DNA of 64,000 nucleotides from assembly GCA_026003215.1 (NCBI GenBank), contig BPGV01000001.1, positions 523,570 through 587,569 on the forward strand. The letters run 5' to 3'. The position numbers were made by a program, and so were the translations under genes. This DNA comes from Bacteroidia bacterium (GTDB taxonomy: Bacteria > Bacteroidota > Bacteroidia > SpSt-205). Below the pieces are notes generated by a model. The model did no database searches. It had not been told where the DNA came from and was given only the letters and a program-made list of their open reading frames with translations. This document shows, one piece after another, positions 17,140 through 26,162 of the stretch (position 1 is its first letter; every line of letters begins with the position of its first letter).

Positions 17140-20100
17140 ATGCGCTTCCTCATGCTTTACCTGGGGCTTGCGTGGGCACAGGCGCCGTTTATCTCTATCC
17201 ATCAGTTGGAAGCTGAAAAACATCGTCCCCTCGTACACCTCTCCGAACGCCAATGGGACAGCGTTAATGGCTATCGCCCTACCCCTGCGCCTGCGCTGCG
17301 CAACACTTCCACCTGTAACCTCACCAAGCAAGTGATGGGGTATCACCCCTACTGGGCGGGCACCGCTTACACTTCCTACCAGTGGAACCTCCTCTCTACG
17401 ATTGTTTTCTTTTCCTACGAGGTAGATCCCGCCACGGGCACCTATGCCAATCCCACTGTCATTAACACCTGGCGCACCACCAACTTAGTCTCTATAGCCC
17501 AAAGTAACGGCGTGGAGGTTCAGCTGTGCGCTACCCTCTTTGGCGGGACTAACCTTACCAACTTCCTCACGAACGCCACCGCCCGTCTGCGGTGCATAGA
17601 CTCGCTGGTTAGTCTCATAGCTCAGCGCAATGCGCAGGGCATCAACATAGACTTTGAAGGCCTGCCCGGCAGTCAAAGCGCCAACTTCGTGAGTTTCATG
17701 CAGCAGCTGCGGGATACGCTTAACCGCCGCCGCCCCGGCGCTAAGCTTTCCGTAGCTCTCCCCGCCGTAGATTGGAGCAACGCTTATAATGTAACCTCCC
17801 TCTCCAATATATGCGATCAGCTCTTTATCATGGGGTATGACTTTTATTGGAGCACGGCTACCACCGCTGGACCTACCGGCCTCCTCCACGTAGGTAGCAT
17901 ATGGGGTAGCCGCTGCAATAGCCGCACTATCATAGATTATTTAGCTAACGGCGCGGCACGTAGTAAGCTCATCTTAGGCGTACCCTATTACGGCTTCCGC
18001 TATCCTACCACGGATAATACCTACCCCACCTCTACCACAGGCAGTGGTACGAGCCGCACCTACGCCAACGCCTACGCCGAAGCCAACACCTATGGCTGGA
18101 ACTGGGACCCCCACTCCCGCAGCCGATACTTTATGTACCAAAGCGGCGGCCAGTGGTACCAAACCTGGTGGCACGACTCCCTCAGCCTGGCATGGATATA
18201 CCGCACAGTGAACATGCAAGGCATCGCCGGCGTGGGCATGTGGGCCTTAAGCTACGACGGTACGCGTACAGAACTCTGGGGAGCCCTCCGAGACCACTTT
18301 ACCGACTGCGCTATCGTGGCGTGCCAAGATACGTTCTTTGACATGGGCGGCACCCAAGGCAGCTACTTCAATAGAGAAAACTGGACGTGGACCTTAGCGC
18401 CCACCGGCGCCAGTCAGGTTACCGTCACTTTCCATACCTTCCAGCTGGAAAACGGCTACGATACGCTCTTTATCTACAATGGCCCTTCCACAGCCAGCCC
18501 ACTGATTGGTTCCTACACAGGCACAAACTCCCCCGGAACCGTCACTGGCACCACGGGCAGCCTCACCTTCCGATATAAGTCGGATAACGCCACCACGGCT
18601 GCCGGCTGGCTTGCCACCTGGAACTGCACGCTGGATAATACGCCCCCCACCACCGCGATTGACGCCCTACGCCCTTGGTACGGCCGCAGCTTCACAGCTA
18701 CCTTCACCGATAACGACAACCAAGCTGTGGCGCAGGGGTACGCGTGCATAGCCGATTATAACGGCAGCCGTTGGAGCGCTAATACCGCCAAAGGCTTTGC
18801 CTATGAGGATTTTCCCGGTACGAGCTTACCCCCGGGGTGGACGGCTTCTGTGGGCACGTGGGCAGTAAATGGGGGCTTTCTCACCCAGAGCGATGAAACC
18901 CAAGCAAACACCAACTTATATTTCCCGCTGGCACAGGATGCTACCACGGAATGGCTCTACCACTGGAAGATGCGTTTAGGGGGGAGTGGCACCAATCGCC
19001 GAGCCGGCCTGCACATTTTCGTCAGTGACCCTACCCAAACCCAACGAGGCGACTCGTACCTCCTTTGGTTCCGTTTAGACAACCAGCGAATAGAGATTTA
19101 CCGCATCACCGGCAATACCTTGCCTTCGCCGCAGTACCAGCAAAGCTACCCTTTCACCGCCAATACCTGGTACGACATCAAAGCCACCTATAACCCTTCT
19201 ACGGGCCTTATCCGCATTTGGATAAATAATGCCCTTGTGGGGAGCTGGACAGACGCTACACCGCTTACGAGTGGGGGATACCTTTCTCTGCGCACCGGAA
19301 ACGCTCTGGTAGATTACGATGAGCTGCGGGTCTATCGCAGCCGCGGGGGTACCTACCTTGTAGAAGTAGGTGCCGCTGGACACGCTCGCTATGAAAGCCC
19401 TTCGCCTACCCAGTCGGCCGTGCGGATTCTTTCGTTAGCGCGCGATGTGGCGCATTTATGGTCCTCTCCTGCCACTGCTGAAACAAAGATAGACTGGACA
19501 CCACCCTCCGCTGCCCTCACCGTGAGCGGCTGGAAAACCACCGATTATACGCAGGCCTTCACAGAAAATGATGCGCTCAGTGGTATAAGTAGGCGCTTTT
19601 ATCTCGTTACCTTCAAAAATGGTACGACATGGCAAGCACAGCCCTCGGCAGGATTTCTGTATGACGACTTTACTACCGCTCTGGGCACCTGGACCACGGG
19701 CAGTGGCATATGGAGCGTCGGCAGCGGCACCCTCACCCAAAGCGATGCCACAAACGCTAACACCAACTATTACCATGCCGTCTCGCAGGGCACGTTGGCG
19801 CTGTACCGGGTAAAAGCCCGTCTCACCAACTCCTCCGGCAATCGGCGCTGGGGCTTTCATATCCTCGTAGATGATCCCACCCAGACCCAGCGAGGCAACT
19901 CTTACCTTATATGGCTGCGACACGACAACCAAGATGTGCAGATTTATGAGACGATAGGCAATACCCTTTACACGCGCCAAACGGTGCCTTTCTCCCTCAG
20001 CGCTAATACGGACTACTTGGTAGAAGTTTTGTATGACAATGGCTACCTCGCTGTATGGATAAACGGAACCTTTGTCACGAGCTGGACGGATGACACACCG

Positions 20101-20931
20101 ATCACCTCAGGAAGCTATCTAAGCCTGCGCACCAATCAAGCCCAAGTGAGCTGGGACTTTGTGGAAGTATGGAAAGGACGCAGTGGGGCTACGGCGCTCA
20201 TTACCGTAGGAGCTACGGGAGCCTTAGCGGCCCAAAACAGCTCGCCTACCCAGCCCGGCGGACAGATACAGAGCCGCGTGATGGATGCCGCAGAAAATCT
20301 CTCTCCAATAGCTTGGAGTGATGTAAATGTAGATTGGACTCCGCCGACGGCTTCGGCAGCGGTGCGGGATGGCTTAGGCCCCGATGAAAGCACCACCTAC
20401 AACGGCACCCAGCTAAGCGCTAACTGGGACCCTTGTGCTGACCCGCATTCGGATGTGGTAGGGTATGAATACGCTATTGGAACCGCCCCCGGGGCTACGG
20501 ATGTAGTGGGGTGGACACCTTTGCCGGCCAGCCCTACGAGCCACACCCACACGGGCCTTACCCTTACCGATGGGCAGACCTACTATTGGTGCGTGCGAGC
20601 TATTAATGGCGCAGGTCTTACAGGTCCCTACACATGTTCCAACGGCATCCTCTACGACCAAAATCCCCTTACCTATCAAGCCCCAGCCGCGACGTCTCCC
20701 CAGAAACCCTCTCTACGGCTATATCCAGTACCTGCTCATACGCATCTCATCATAGAAGTACCCGACAGCTTACCAGTCTCCGAAGTGCTTGTCTTAGATG
20801 CGACGGGGCGTATTCTCTCCCAAGCACCCCTTGAGCGGCCAAGAACCCGCCTTTCCATGGAAGCCCTCCCAGCCGGCCTGTATTGGGTATGGCTTCCGCC
20901 GCATGCCCCCCTGCCCTTTATGAAGGAATAG
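17140..20931 (+). CDS. T9SS-secreted GH18-fold protein with CUB domain and duplicated LamG-like modules
   Basis: A 1263-residue modular surface or extracellular protein. In order: signal peptide (about 1-14), a glycoside hydrolase 18 (chitinase/YaaH-like) domain (about 62-390) with GINIDFEG at 167-174 giving the DxE acid/base pair, a CUB domain (about 395-505), two homologous LamG-like jelly-roll modules of about 200 residues (each with DPTQTQRG, NTL and a YLSLRT motif) separated by Ig-like segments, a fibronectin-III-like segment, and a type A T9SS sorting domain (about 1180-1263, PVPAHTHLIIEV and LPAGLYWVWL). It probably binds and cuts a chitin- or peptidoglycan-like glycan. Start 17140 gives a compact signal peptide and follows a -7 box. 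Confidence 0.85.
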   Translation: MRFLMLYLGLAWAQAPFISIHQLEAEKHRPLVHLSERQWDSVNGYRPTPAPALRNTSTCNLTKQVMGYHPYWAGTAYTSYQWNLLSTIVFFSYEVDPATGTYANPTVINTWRTTNLVSIAQSNGVEVQLCATLFGGTNLTNFLTNATARLRCIDSLVSLIAQRNAQGINIDFEGLPGSQSANFVSFMQQLRDTLNRRRPGAKLSVALPAVDWSNAYNVTSLSNICDQLFIMGYDFYWSTATTAGPTGLLHVGSIWGSRCNSRTIIDYLANGAARSKLILGVPYYGFRYPTTDNTYPTSTTGSGTSRTYANAYAEANTYGWNWDPHSRSRYFMYQSGGQWYQTWWHDSLSLAWIYRTVNMQGIAGVGMWALSYDGTRTELWGALRDHFTDCAIVACQDTFFDMGGTQGSYFNRENWTWTLAPTGASQVTVTFHTFQLENGYDTLFIYNGPSTASPLIGSYTGTNSPGTVTGTTGSLTFRYKSDNATTAAGWLATWNCTLDNTPPTTAIDALRPWYGRSFTATFTDNDNQAVAQGYACIADYNGSRWSANTAKGFAYEDFPGTSLPPGWTASVGTWAVNGGFLTQSDETQANTNLYFPLAQDATTEWLYHWKMRLGGSGTNRRAGLHIFVSDPTQTQRGDSYLLWFRLDNQRIEIYRITGNTLPSPQYQQSYPFTANTWYDIKATYNPSTGLIRIWINNALVGSWTDATPLTSGGYLSLRTGNALVDYDELRVYRSRGGTYLVEVGAAGHARYESPSPTQSAVRILSLARDVAHLWSSPATAETKIDWTPPSAALTVSGWKTTDYTQAFTENDALSGISRRFYLVTFKNGTTWQAQPSAGFLYDDFTTALGTWTTGSGIWSVGSGTLTQSDATNANTNYYHAVSQGTLALYRVKARLTNSSGNRRWGFHILVDDPTQTQRGNSYLIWLRHDNQDVQIYETIGNTLYTRQTVPFSLSANTDYLVEVLYDNGYLAVWINGTFVTSWTDDTPITSGSYLSLRTNQAQVSWDFVEVWKGRSGATALITVGATGALAAQNSSPTQPGGQIQSRVMDAAENLSPIAWSDVNVDWTPPTASAAVRDGLGPDESTTYNGTQLSANWDPCADPHSDVVGYEYAIGTAPGATDVVGWTPLPASPTSHTHTGLTLTDGQTYYWCVRAINGAGLTGPYTCSNGILYDQNPLTYQAPAATSPQKPSLRLYPVPAHTHLIIEVPDSLPVSEVLVLDATGRILSQAPLERPRTRLSMEALPAGLYWVWLPPHAPLPFMKE

Positions 20932-20942
20932 CGCCAAAATGT

Positions 20943-20950
20943 TAACTTTG
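20943..20950 (+). promoter_or_regulatory. Bacteroidota -7 element TAnnTTTG
   Basis: Exact TAACTTTG, 10 bases before ATG 20961 of the rhomboid gene. A purine-rich GGGAG between them could act as a weak ribosome-binding site, unlike most starts in this window. Confidence 0.6.
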
Positions 20951-20960
20951 CAAGGGAGCT

Positions 20961-21758
20961 ATGGTGGCTTCACGAAGGGGGTTTATATCAGGGGCCAGTC
21001 CTCTACGCTGGCTTCTCACGATAAATATCAGCCTGTATGTGCTGTCCGTAGTGGTAGGTGTAGGGTTCTATCTCATAGGGCGGTGGGGGCTTTTTGAGTT
21101 TTATTTTCGGAAGCTGGCCCTCTCCGGTAATCTCCATACGCTGCTTACCCAACCGTGGTCTATTGTCACCCACATGTTTTTGCATGATGTGCGGGGGATT
21201 TGGCATGTGCTCATGAACATGCTGTGGCTTTATTGGATGGGGCAGCTTTTTTGCACGACTCAGCCGGCTATTCGGCTCTACTGGGCTTATGGCTTAGGAG
21301 GAATAGCCGGCGCCATAGGCTTCTTAGCCTATGCAGGGAGTCATGCGCCCTATAATGGGTATGCCATAGGAGCTTCTGCGGCGGTCAATGGCGTATTTTT
21401 TGCTACGGTGATGCTCATGCCGCACCTGCCCGTATTTTTGTTGTTTATTGGGCCGATTGCCTTACGATGGCTCGCGCTTATTTGGATATTCTTAGACCTT
21501 ATCCTCACCCTGAACGGGAATGAAGCTTCCGCTGTAGCCCACTTGAGTGGCGCAGGCATGGGCGTACTCCTCGGCTACCTTCTCAAACAAGGCTGGGCTC
21601 CAGAAAACCTCCTTCGGCAGCTGTCCTTTTCTTTCACCTCGGAAGAGATTACCCCAGAAGAAGTAGATCGCATCTTAGACAAAATCAACCAAAAAGGCCT
21701 AAAAAGTCTTACGCGTCGCGAGCGTAATATTCTACGCAGGGCTGCCGAAAAGCTATAA
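20961..21758 (+). CDS. Rhomboid family intramembrane serine protease
   Basis: A 265-residue inner membrane protein with about six helices. The rhomboid features are HxxxN in WHVLMNMLWLYWMG (about 82-95), the nucleophile Ser in GASAAVNG, and the partner His in AHLSGAGMG in the last helix. The usual GASGA is GASAA here, so the catalytic dyad is kept although the following residue differs. A soluble charged tail (about 215-265) follows. Substrates are unknown. The next gene begins 3 bases after its stop with GTG, so the two are likely one operon. Confidence 0.88.
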   Translation: MVASRRGFISGASPLRWLLTINISLYVLSVVVGVGFYLIGRWGLFEFYFRKLALSGNLHTLLTQPWSIVTHMFLHDVRGIWHVLMNMLWLYWMGQLFCTTQPAIRLYWAYGLGGIAGAIGFLAYAGSHAPYNGYAIGASAAVNGVFFATVMLMPHLPVFLLFIGPIALRWLALIWIFLDLILTLNGNEASAVAHLSGAGMGVLLGYLLKQGWAPENLLRQLSFSFTSEEITPEEVDRILDKINQKGLKSLTRRERNILRRAAEKL

Positions 21759-21761
21759 AGT

Positions 21762-22751
21762 GTGCTTTTTCTTCTAAGGACGGCGGGCATAGCTTTCCCG
21801 CTTTTAGTCTTAGGGGCGTGGTTTATCCCCCCTTGGGGGTGGGGATTGCCTTTGCTCATGGGTATTGTTTGGCCGTATGGGGGCGGGCTGCTTTATCTTG
21901 CCGGTCTCACTACCGATCGCAAGTATCGCGGGGCATGGATAGGCGGCCTCGTAGGCTGGATAGGCAGTCTGGCTTTTCTGTGGCAGTTGTGGCCTTTCTC
22001 GCATCCGTCCCCGGGGAGCCTACGGGTAGGGTCTTTCAATATGGATGCGGCGCATTATCGTCGCCCCCAGATAGAACGGCTGATTGACAGCCTGCACCGG
22101 TGGCACCCCGACATCCTCTGCCTCCAAGAAGTGTATCTGGGCGACTACTCGGCCAAAGCCTTCGCCCAAAAGTTAGGCTATCCCTACTTCACTTTTCTGG
22201 ATGCAGGAGGGCATACAGGCATGTTTGTAGCGGCTAAATGGCCTATCCAGCACAGTCGGAACCTCCTCCTGCTGCCGGGCACCACCAATGGCCTCCAAGA
22301 AGTACTCATAGTACTCCCCCATGGGGAAAAGGCTAAGCTCCTACATGTGCATTTTCCCTCGTATCGCTTAGGGCGTAAAGAGAGCTGGCGTTGGGGATGG
22401 TGGCGCTCGGTATGGTCACACCACCGGCATTTTGCTGAAACCCTATGGCAGCATATTCAGGGCTGGCGGGGCCCCCTGTGGGTATGTGGAGATTTCAACG
22501 CCCTTCCTTATCACCCTTTGTATCTCCGGCTGTGGCAGAAGCTCCACGATGCTTTTTATGCGAGTACCTGGGGCGAAGGTCCTACTTGGAAGCATCCCTG
22601 GCTGCGCATAGATTATATATGGAGCAGCCGGCCGGCCCAGTGGTATGGAGTGCGGTGGATCCCCTCACAGGCACATGGGTATGTAGAAGCCCATTTCCCT
22701 TTGGAAGGTAAGCCAGAAAAACCTGTACCTTTGCAGACAGCGGGGCGTTAG
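21762..22751 (+). CDS. Membrane-anchored endonuclease/exonuclease/phosphatase-fold protein
   Basis: A 329-residue protein with two or three N-terminal membrane helices (about 1-70), then an EEP-fold domain (about 85-320). Motifs: VGSFNMD, DILCLQEV (metal-binding Glu), CGDFNALPYH (Asp/Asn of the active site) and a C-terminal RIDYIW with SQAHGYVEAHFP, where the final His lies near SQAH. Typical substrates are phosphodiesters in nucleic acids or phospholipids; the membrane anchor with an outward or inward domain is common in Bacteroidota. Start is GTG. Its last 10 bases, including the TAG, overlap the tRNA-Val gene, and the tRNA promoter lies inside its 3' end. Confidence 0.85.
   Translation: MLFLLRTAGIAFPLLVLGAWFIPPWGWGLPLLMGIVWPYGGGLLYLAGLTTDRKYRGAWIGGLVGWIGSLAFLWQLWPFSHPSPGSLRVGSFNMDAAHYRRPQIERLIDSLHRWHPDILCLQEVYLGDYSAKAFAQKLGYPYFTFLDAGGHTGMFVAAKWPIQHSRNLLLLPGTTNGLQEVLIVLPHGEKAKLLHVHFPSYRLGRKESWRWGWWRSVWSHHRHFAETLWQHIQGWRGPLWVCGDFNALPYHPLYLRLWQKLHDAFYASTWGEGPTWKHPWLRIDYIWSSRPAQWYGVRWIPSQAHGYVEAHFPLEGKPEKPVPLQTAGR
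22726..22733 (+). promoter_or_regulatory. Bacteroidota -7 element for tRNA-Val
   Basis: Exact TACCTTTG, 8 bases before the 5' end of tRNA-Val and inside the coding end of the upstream gene. Confidence 0.55.
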
Positions 22752-22815
22752 CTCAGGGGTTTAGAGCGCCTGCTTCACACGCAGGAGGTCGGTGGTTCGA
22801 ATCCATCACGCCCCA
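22742..22815 (+). tRNA. tRNA-Val (anticodon CAC)
   Basis: A 74-base tRNA with acceptor strands GGGGCGT and ACGCCCC, discriminator A22815, D arm TAGCTCAGGGG, anticodon stem CCTGC/GCAGG with loop TTCACAC (anticodon CAC, reading GUG as valine), and T arm GGTTCGAAT. No CCA is encoded. It overlaps the upstream gene by 10 bases, and the first codon of dxr begins 2 bases after its 3' end. Confidence 0.95.
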
Positions 22816-22816
22816 C

Positions 22817-23971
22817 TTGCAGGCCGTCACCGTATTAGGCGCAAGCGGTTCTATCGGACAACAAGCCCTCTCCCTCATCGCAGCGTATCCAGACAAATAT
22901 CGGCTGTGGGGCCTCTCCCTGCATCAGCAAACACACCTCCTTCCTGAACTGATAGAAAAGTTTCAGCCGGCGTGGGTGGCTGTGACCCATCCTGAAGCTT
23001 TTGCCAAAGTGCGCAGCCAGTGGAACGCTTCTATTCCGCTTTTTTCTGCCCAGGACCTCTATACGACCCTCCAAGAAGCACCCGGCGATACCGTGCTCAA
23101 TGGGATTGTAGGAGCGGCCGGCTTCTGGGCCAGTTGGGCTACCCTCAAGCACCCTACCGCACGCTTAGCCCTGGCTAATAAGGAAAGCTTGGTTTTTGGC
23201 GGGTTGTGGCTCAGTACCTACCGCGACCGTATCCTACCCGTAGATAGCGAGCACAGTGCCATTTTCCAGTGCTTACAAGGGGAAGCGCCAGAAAGTGTAG
23301 AGCAGCTCATCCTTACGGCTTCTGGGGGACCTTTTCGGGGCCGTTCTGCCGAGAGTCTCCTCCATGTGCATCCCACTGAAGCCCTACGCCATCCCGTCTG
23401 GCAAATGGGCCACCGCATCACCATCGACTCCGCTACCCTCATGAACAAAGCCCTGGAACTCATAGAAGCGCATTGGCTTTTCGGCCTGCCCGAGGAAGCC
23501 ATCACCGTATGGATACATCCCCAGTGTATTGTGCATTCGTTAGTGCTTTTTCGGGATGGTTCTATGAAGGCCCAGCTTAGCCAGCCCGATATGCGTTTGC
23601 CGATACTATATGCACTGAGCTATCCCGAACGGCTGCCTTTCTCGGAGGGGCGCTGCGCACTCCCGCTCTTGGGAAGCCTCACCTTCCAAGAAGTAGATAC
23701 GGCCACTTTTCCCTCCATAGAGCTGGCTCGGCTGGCCCTTCGCAAGGGGGGAAGCGCACCTGCCCTCCTCAATGCCGCCGACGAAATAGCCGTAGAAGCC
23801 TTCCTCCAAGAAAAAATAGGGTTTTTGGATATTTTTGAATGGGTAGAGTGGGCGCTCTTCCAACCCGAAGCCGATATTGTGCCGGACTCGCCGGAAACCC
23901 TTGCCGCCATAGAACGGGAGGTTCGTCAGCGACTGCGGGCTGAGATAGGCATGCCTGCCCATGCAAGGTGA
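22817..23971 (+). CDS. dxr: 1-deoxy-D-xylulose-5-phosphate reductoisomerase
   Basis: A 384-residue cytoplasmic enzyme of the methylerythritol phosphate route to isoprenoids. It converts DXP to MEP with NADPH. Seen: the Rossmann start VTVLGASGSIGQQAL (about 4-18), LANKESLVFGG, the metal and substrate motifs VDSEHSAIFQCL and LTASGGPFR, and MGHRITIDSATLMNKALELI. Full length is normal. No ATG or other plausible start precedes the conserved GASGSIG; the TTG at 22817 is the best start and lies 2 bases after the tRNA-Val 3' end, so the mRNA may be made by tRNA processing. obg overlaps its end by 11 bases. Confidence 0.94.
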   Translation: MQAVTVLGASGSIGQQALSLIAAYPDKYRLWGLSLHQQTHLLPELIEKFQPAWVAVTHPEAFAKVRSQWNASIPLFSAQDLYTTLQEAPGDTVLNGIVGAAGFWASWATLKHPTARLALANKESLVFGGLWLSTYRDRILPVDSEHSAIFQCLQGEAPESVEQLILTASGGPFRGRSAESLLHVHPTEALRHPVWQMGHRITIDSATLMNKALELIEAHWLFGLPEEAITVWIHPQCIVHSLVLFRDGSMKAQLSQPDMRLPILYALSYPERLPFSEGRCALPLLGSLTFQEVDTATFPSIELARLALRKGGSAPALLNAADEIAVEAFLQEKIGFLDIFEWVEWALFQPEADIVPDSPETLAAIEREVRQRLRAEIGMPAHAR

Positions 23972-24998
23972 AAGCGATTTTATTGATTATGTGAAGGTGC
24001 GGGTAGAGGCGGGGGATGGTGGGGCCGGGGTAGTCCACTGGCGACGGGAGAAGTTTGTCCCGCGGGGAGGACCAGACGGGGGAGACGGAGGAGAGGGCGG
24101 CAGCATCTGGATAGAAGGCGACCCGCAAAAGTGGACCCTCTTGGATGTGAAGTTTCGGCGGGTGATAAAGGCACCGTCGGGCGAGCCCGGGCGAGGCCAA
24201 TGCCAAAAAGGCGCCTCTGGAGAGGACGTTATCATTCGGGTGCCGCTCGGTACCACCGCTTGGGAGGATGAGACAGGCGCCTTCTTGGGTGAGGTACTGC
24301 GCCCCGGCGAAAGGCTCCTCCTGGCCAAAGGCGGCCAAGGCGGACGGGGTAATCACGCATTTCGCTCGCCTACCCTACGAGCGCCGGACTTTGCCGAACC
24401 CGGACAGCCCGGCGAGAAAAAATGGATTCGCTTGGAACTCAAACTCTTAGCCGATGTGTGCTTAGTAGGCCCCCCCAACGCCGGCAAGTCTACCCTCCTT
24501 TCCGTCCTCACGCGCGCCCGCCCTAAAATCGCCCCCTACCCCTTTACCACGCTCGTACCGCAGCTGGGCGTGGTCCAAGAGGAACGCGGCCGCAGTTTTG
24601 TAATCGCCGACCTGCCGGGTTTGATTGAGGGCGCCTCCCAAGGAAAAGGCTTAGGCTTACGCTTCCTGCGGCATGTAGAACGAGGCGCTATCTTGCTTTT
24701 CCTCCTGCCCTTGGATCATCCTGACCCCTTAGCCCTCTTTCACCAGCTGCGGCATGAGCTCGCCGCTTATCACGCCCCCCTCTTAGAAAAACCCTTCTTC
24801 GTCGCTCTCAACAAGGCCGACTTGGTCCCGCCCGAAGCCCGAGAGCCTTACCGAAAAGCTTTCCAACAAGAAGGTATAAACCCCTTCTTTATCTCCGGAG
24901 CTACCCACGAAGGATTAGATGCTTTGCTTACTGCACTCCGCCAAGCCGTAGAAACCCACCGCGGTACCACCAAAAAACAAGAAGCCTACCTCCCATAA
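23961..24998 (+). CDS. obgE: Obg/CgtA GTPase
   Basis: A 345-residue GTPase that acts in late assembly of the large ribosomal subunit. The glycine-rich Obg domain (about 5-160; GDGGAGVVHWRREKF, GGPDGGDGGEGG) precedes a G domain (about 162-330) with VGPPNAGKST, a switch region ending DLPGLIEGAS, NKAD, and ISGATHEG as the G5 loop. The C-terminal extension found in some Obg proteins is nearly absent. It begins within the last codons of dxr (11-base overlap), so it should be cotranscribed with it. Confidence 0.95.
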   Translation: MQGESDFIDYVKVRVEAGDGGAGVVHWRREKFVPRGGPDGGDGGEGGSIWIEGDPQKWTLLDVKFRRVIKAPSGEPGRGQCQKGASGEDVIIRVPLGTTAWEDETGAFLGEVLRPGERLLLAKGGQGGRGNHAFRSPTLRAPDFAEPGQPGEKKWIRLELKLLADVCLVGPPNAGKSTLLSVLTRARPKIAPYPFTTLVPQLGVVQEERGRSFVIADLPGLIEGASQGKGLGLRFLRHVERGAILLFLLPLDHPDPLALFHQLRHELAAYHAPLLEKPFFVALNKADLVPPEAREPYRKAFQQEGINPFFISGATHEGLDALLTALRQAVETHRGTTKKQEAYLP

Positions 24999-25007
24999 CA
25001 GGGGCTT

Positions 25008-26153
25008 ATGGAAACATTCACTGCCCCCTTCTCCCAAGAGCTTTCTTCTCTGCTATCCTGGCTAAAAATCCACTCTATCCCTGGCACAGTCGGGCTTTTT
25101 CTCTTGGGAAGCTATGTACTTATGCAGCTTTATCTGGCCTTTCTGGTGCGCCGAGAGAACCTTCCCACGCATAGGGTGGCTACCCCCCTACCCGTACTCA
25201 TAGCGGTGCGGAACGAAGCCCAACCCCTTCCTCTGCTCATTCAAACGTTGGAGCGCCAAAGCGTGGGGCTCCAAGCCCTCTTTGGCGAAGATAATTCCAC
25301 CGACGAGACGCCTATCCTTTTGGAGGCGGCTTGCCAGAAGCATCCCTCTTGGGACGTTATCCCTGTGCCCCAGGAGCTACATACGCAATACCCGGGCAAA
25401 CAAGCGGTTTTGGTAGCCTTAGAGCAGGCAGTCCCTCCTTGTGAAGTCTTTCTGGCCACAGATGCAGACATGATTCTACCCTCCACTTGGGCGGAAGGCC
25501 TGACGGCTGCCCTGCGTAAGGCGCCGGAGATAGGAGGCGTGTGTGGTCCCAGCCTCCCGAAGGCCCACACGCTGTGGGAAGGCTTCCAACGGGTAGAATG
25601 GGCCAATACCCTCTACCTCATCGCCGCTAACCAAGCTCGGGGACACATCGTGACCGCTATCGGGAATAGCCTGGCGCTGCGGCGTATAGCCTGGGAAACC
25701 ATAGGCGGCTGGAAAAGCCTCAAGCCCACCCTGGTTGAGGATTATGCGCTTCTGCGAGCCTTAGAAAGGGCCGGCTGGCGGTTTCGGTGGGTGTTTCATC
25801 CGGCGGTGTTTGCGGAAACTCGCACAGAGAAAACTTTCCGGGGCTGGCTTCATCAGCGGCTGCGGTGGCGCCATGCTGCGCAAAATCTACCCCTTCTGGC
25901 CAGCCTCTATTGGGCCTTTCAAAGCCTTCTGCCTTGGAGCTTACTGGCCACCGGCGCGCCGCTCTTATGCTGGATACCCTGGATAGCCGCAGAAGCCCTC
26001 CCGCTCTGGCGCCTGCGCCAAACCCTCAGCACGCAAAAAATACTCCGGTACCTCCCCTTGCTTTTATTGTATCGGTTTGTCCAAGGAGGATGGCTCCTAT
26101 GGCTACGCTACGCCCGCCGCCCCTTCGTATGGCGTAATCGCTTGTATTCTTAA
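25008..26153 (+). CDS. Membrane glycosyltransferase family 2
   Basis: A 381-residue protein with an N-terminal membrane helix (about 22-45), a GT2 catalytic domain (LPVLIAVRNEA near 63-73, GEDNSTDETP, the metal-binding ATDADMI, VEDYALL and the QRLRW motif near 285) and two or three C-terminal helices (about 300-370). This layout fits processive or polyisoprenyl-linked sugar transferases that make surface polysaccharide or glycolipid. The acceptor is unknown. It lies 9 bases after obg. Its stop codon TAA is the first three bases of the promoter box of the next gene. Confidence 0.87.
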   Translation: METFTAPFSQELSSLLSWLKIHSIPGTVGLFLLGSYVLMQLYLAFLVRRENLPTHRVATPLPVLIAVRNEAQPLPLLIQTLERQSVGLQALFGEDNSTDETPILLEAACQKHPSWDVIPVPQELHTQYPGKQAVLVALEQAVPPCEVFLATDADMILPSTWAEGLTAALRKAPEIGGVCGPSLPKAHTLWEGFQRVEWANTLYLIAANQARGHIVTAIGNSLALRRIAWETIGGWKSLKPTLVEDYALLRALERAGWRFRWVFHPAVFAETRTEKTFRGWLHQRLRWRHAAQNLPLLASLYWAFQSLLPWSLLATGAPLLCWIPWIAAEALPLWRLRQTLSTQKILRYLPLLLLYRFVQGGWLLWLRYARRPFVWRNRLYS

Positions 26154-26158
26154 CTTTG
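26151..26158 (+). promoter_or_regulatory. Bacteroidota -7 element overlapping a stop codon
   Basis: Exact TAACTTTG, 4 bases before GTG 26163. Its TAA is also the stop codon of the upstream glycosyltransferase gene. Confidence 0.6.
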
Positions 26159-26162
26159 TTTT

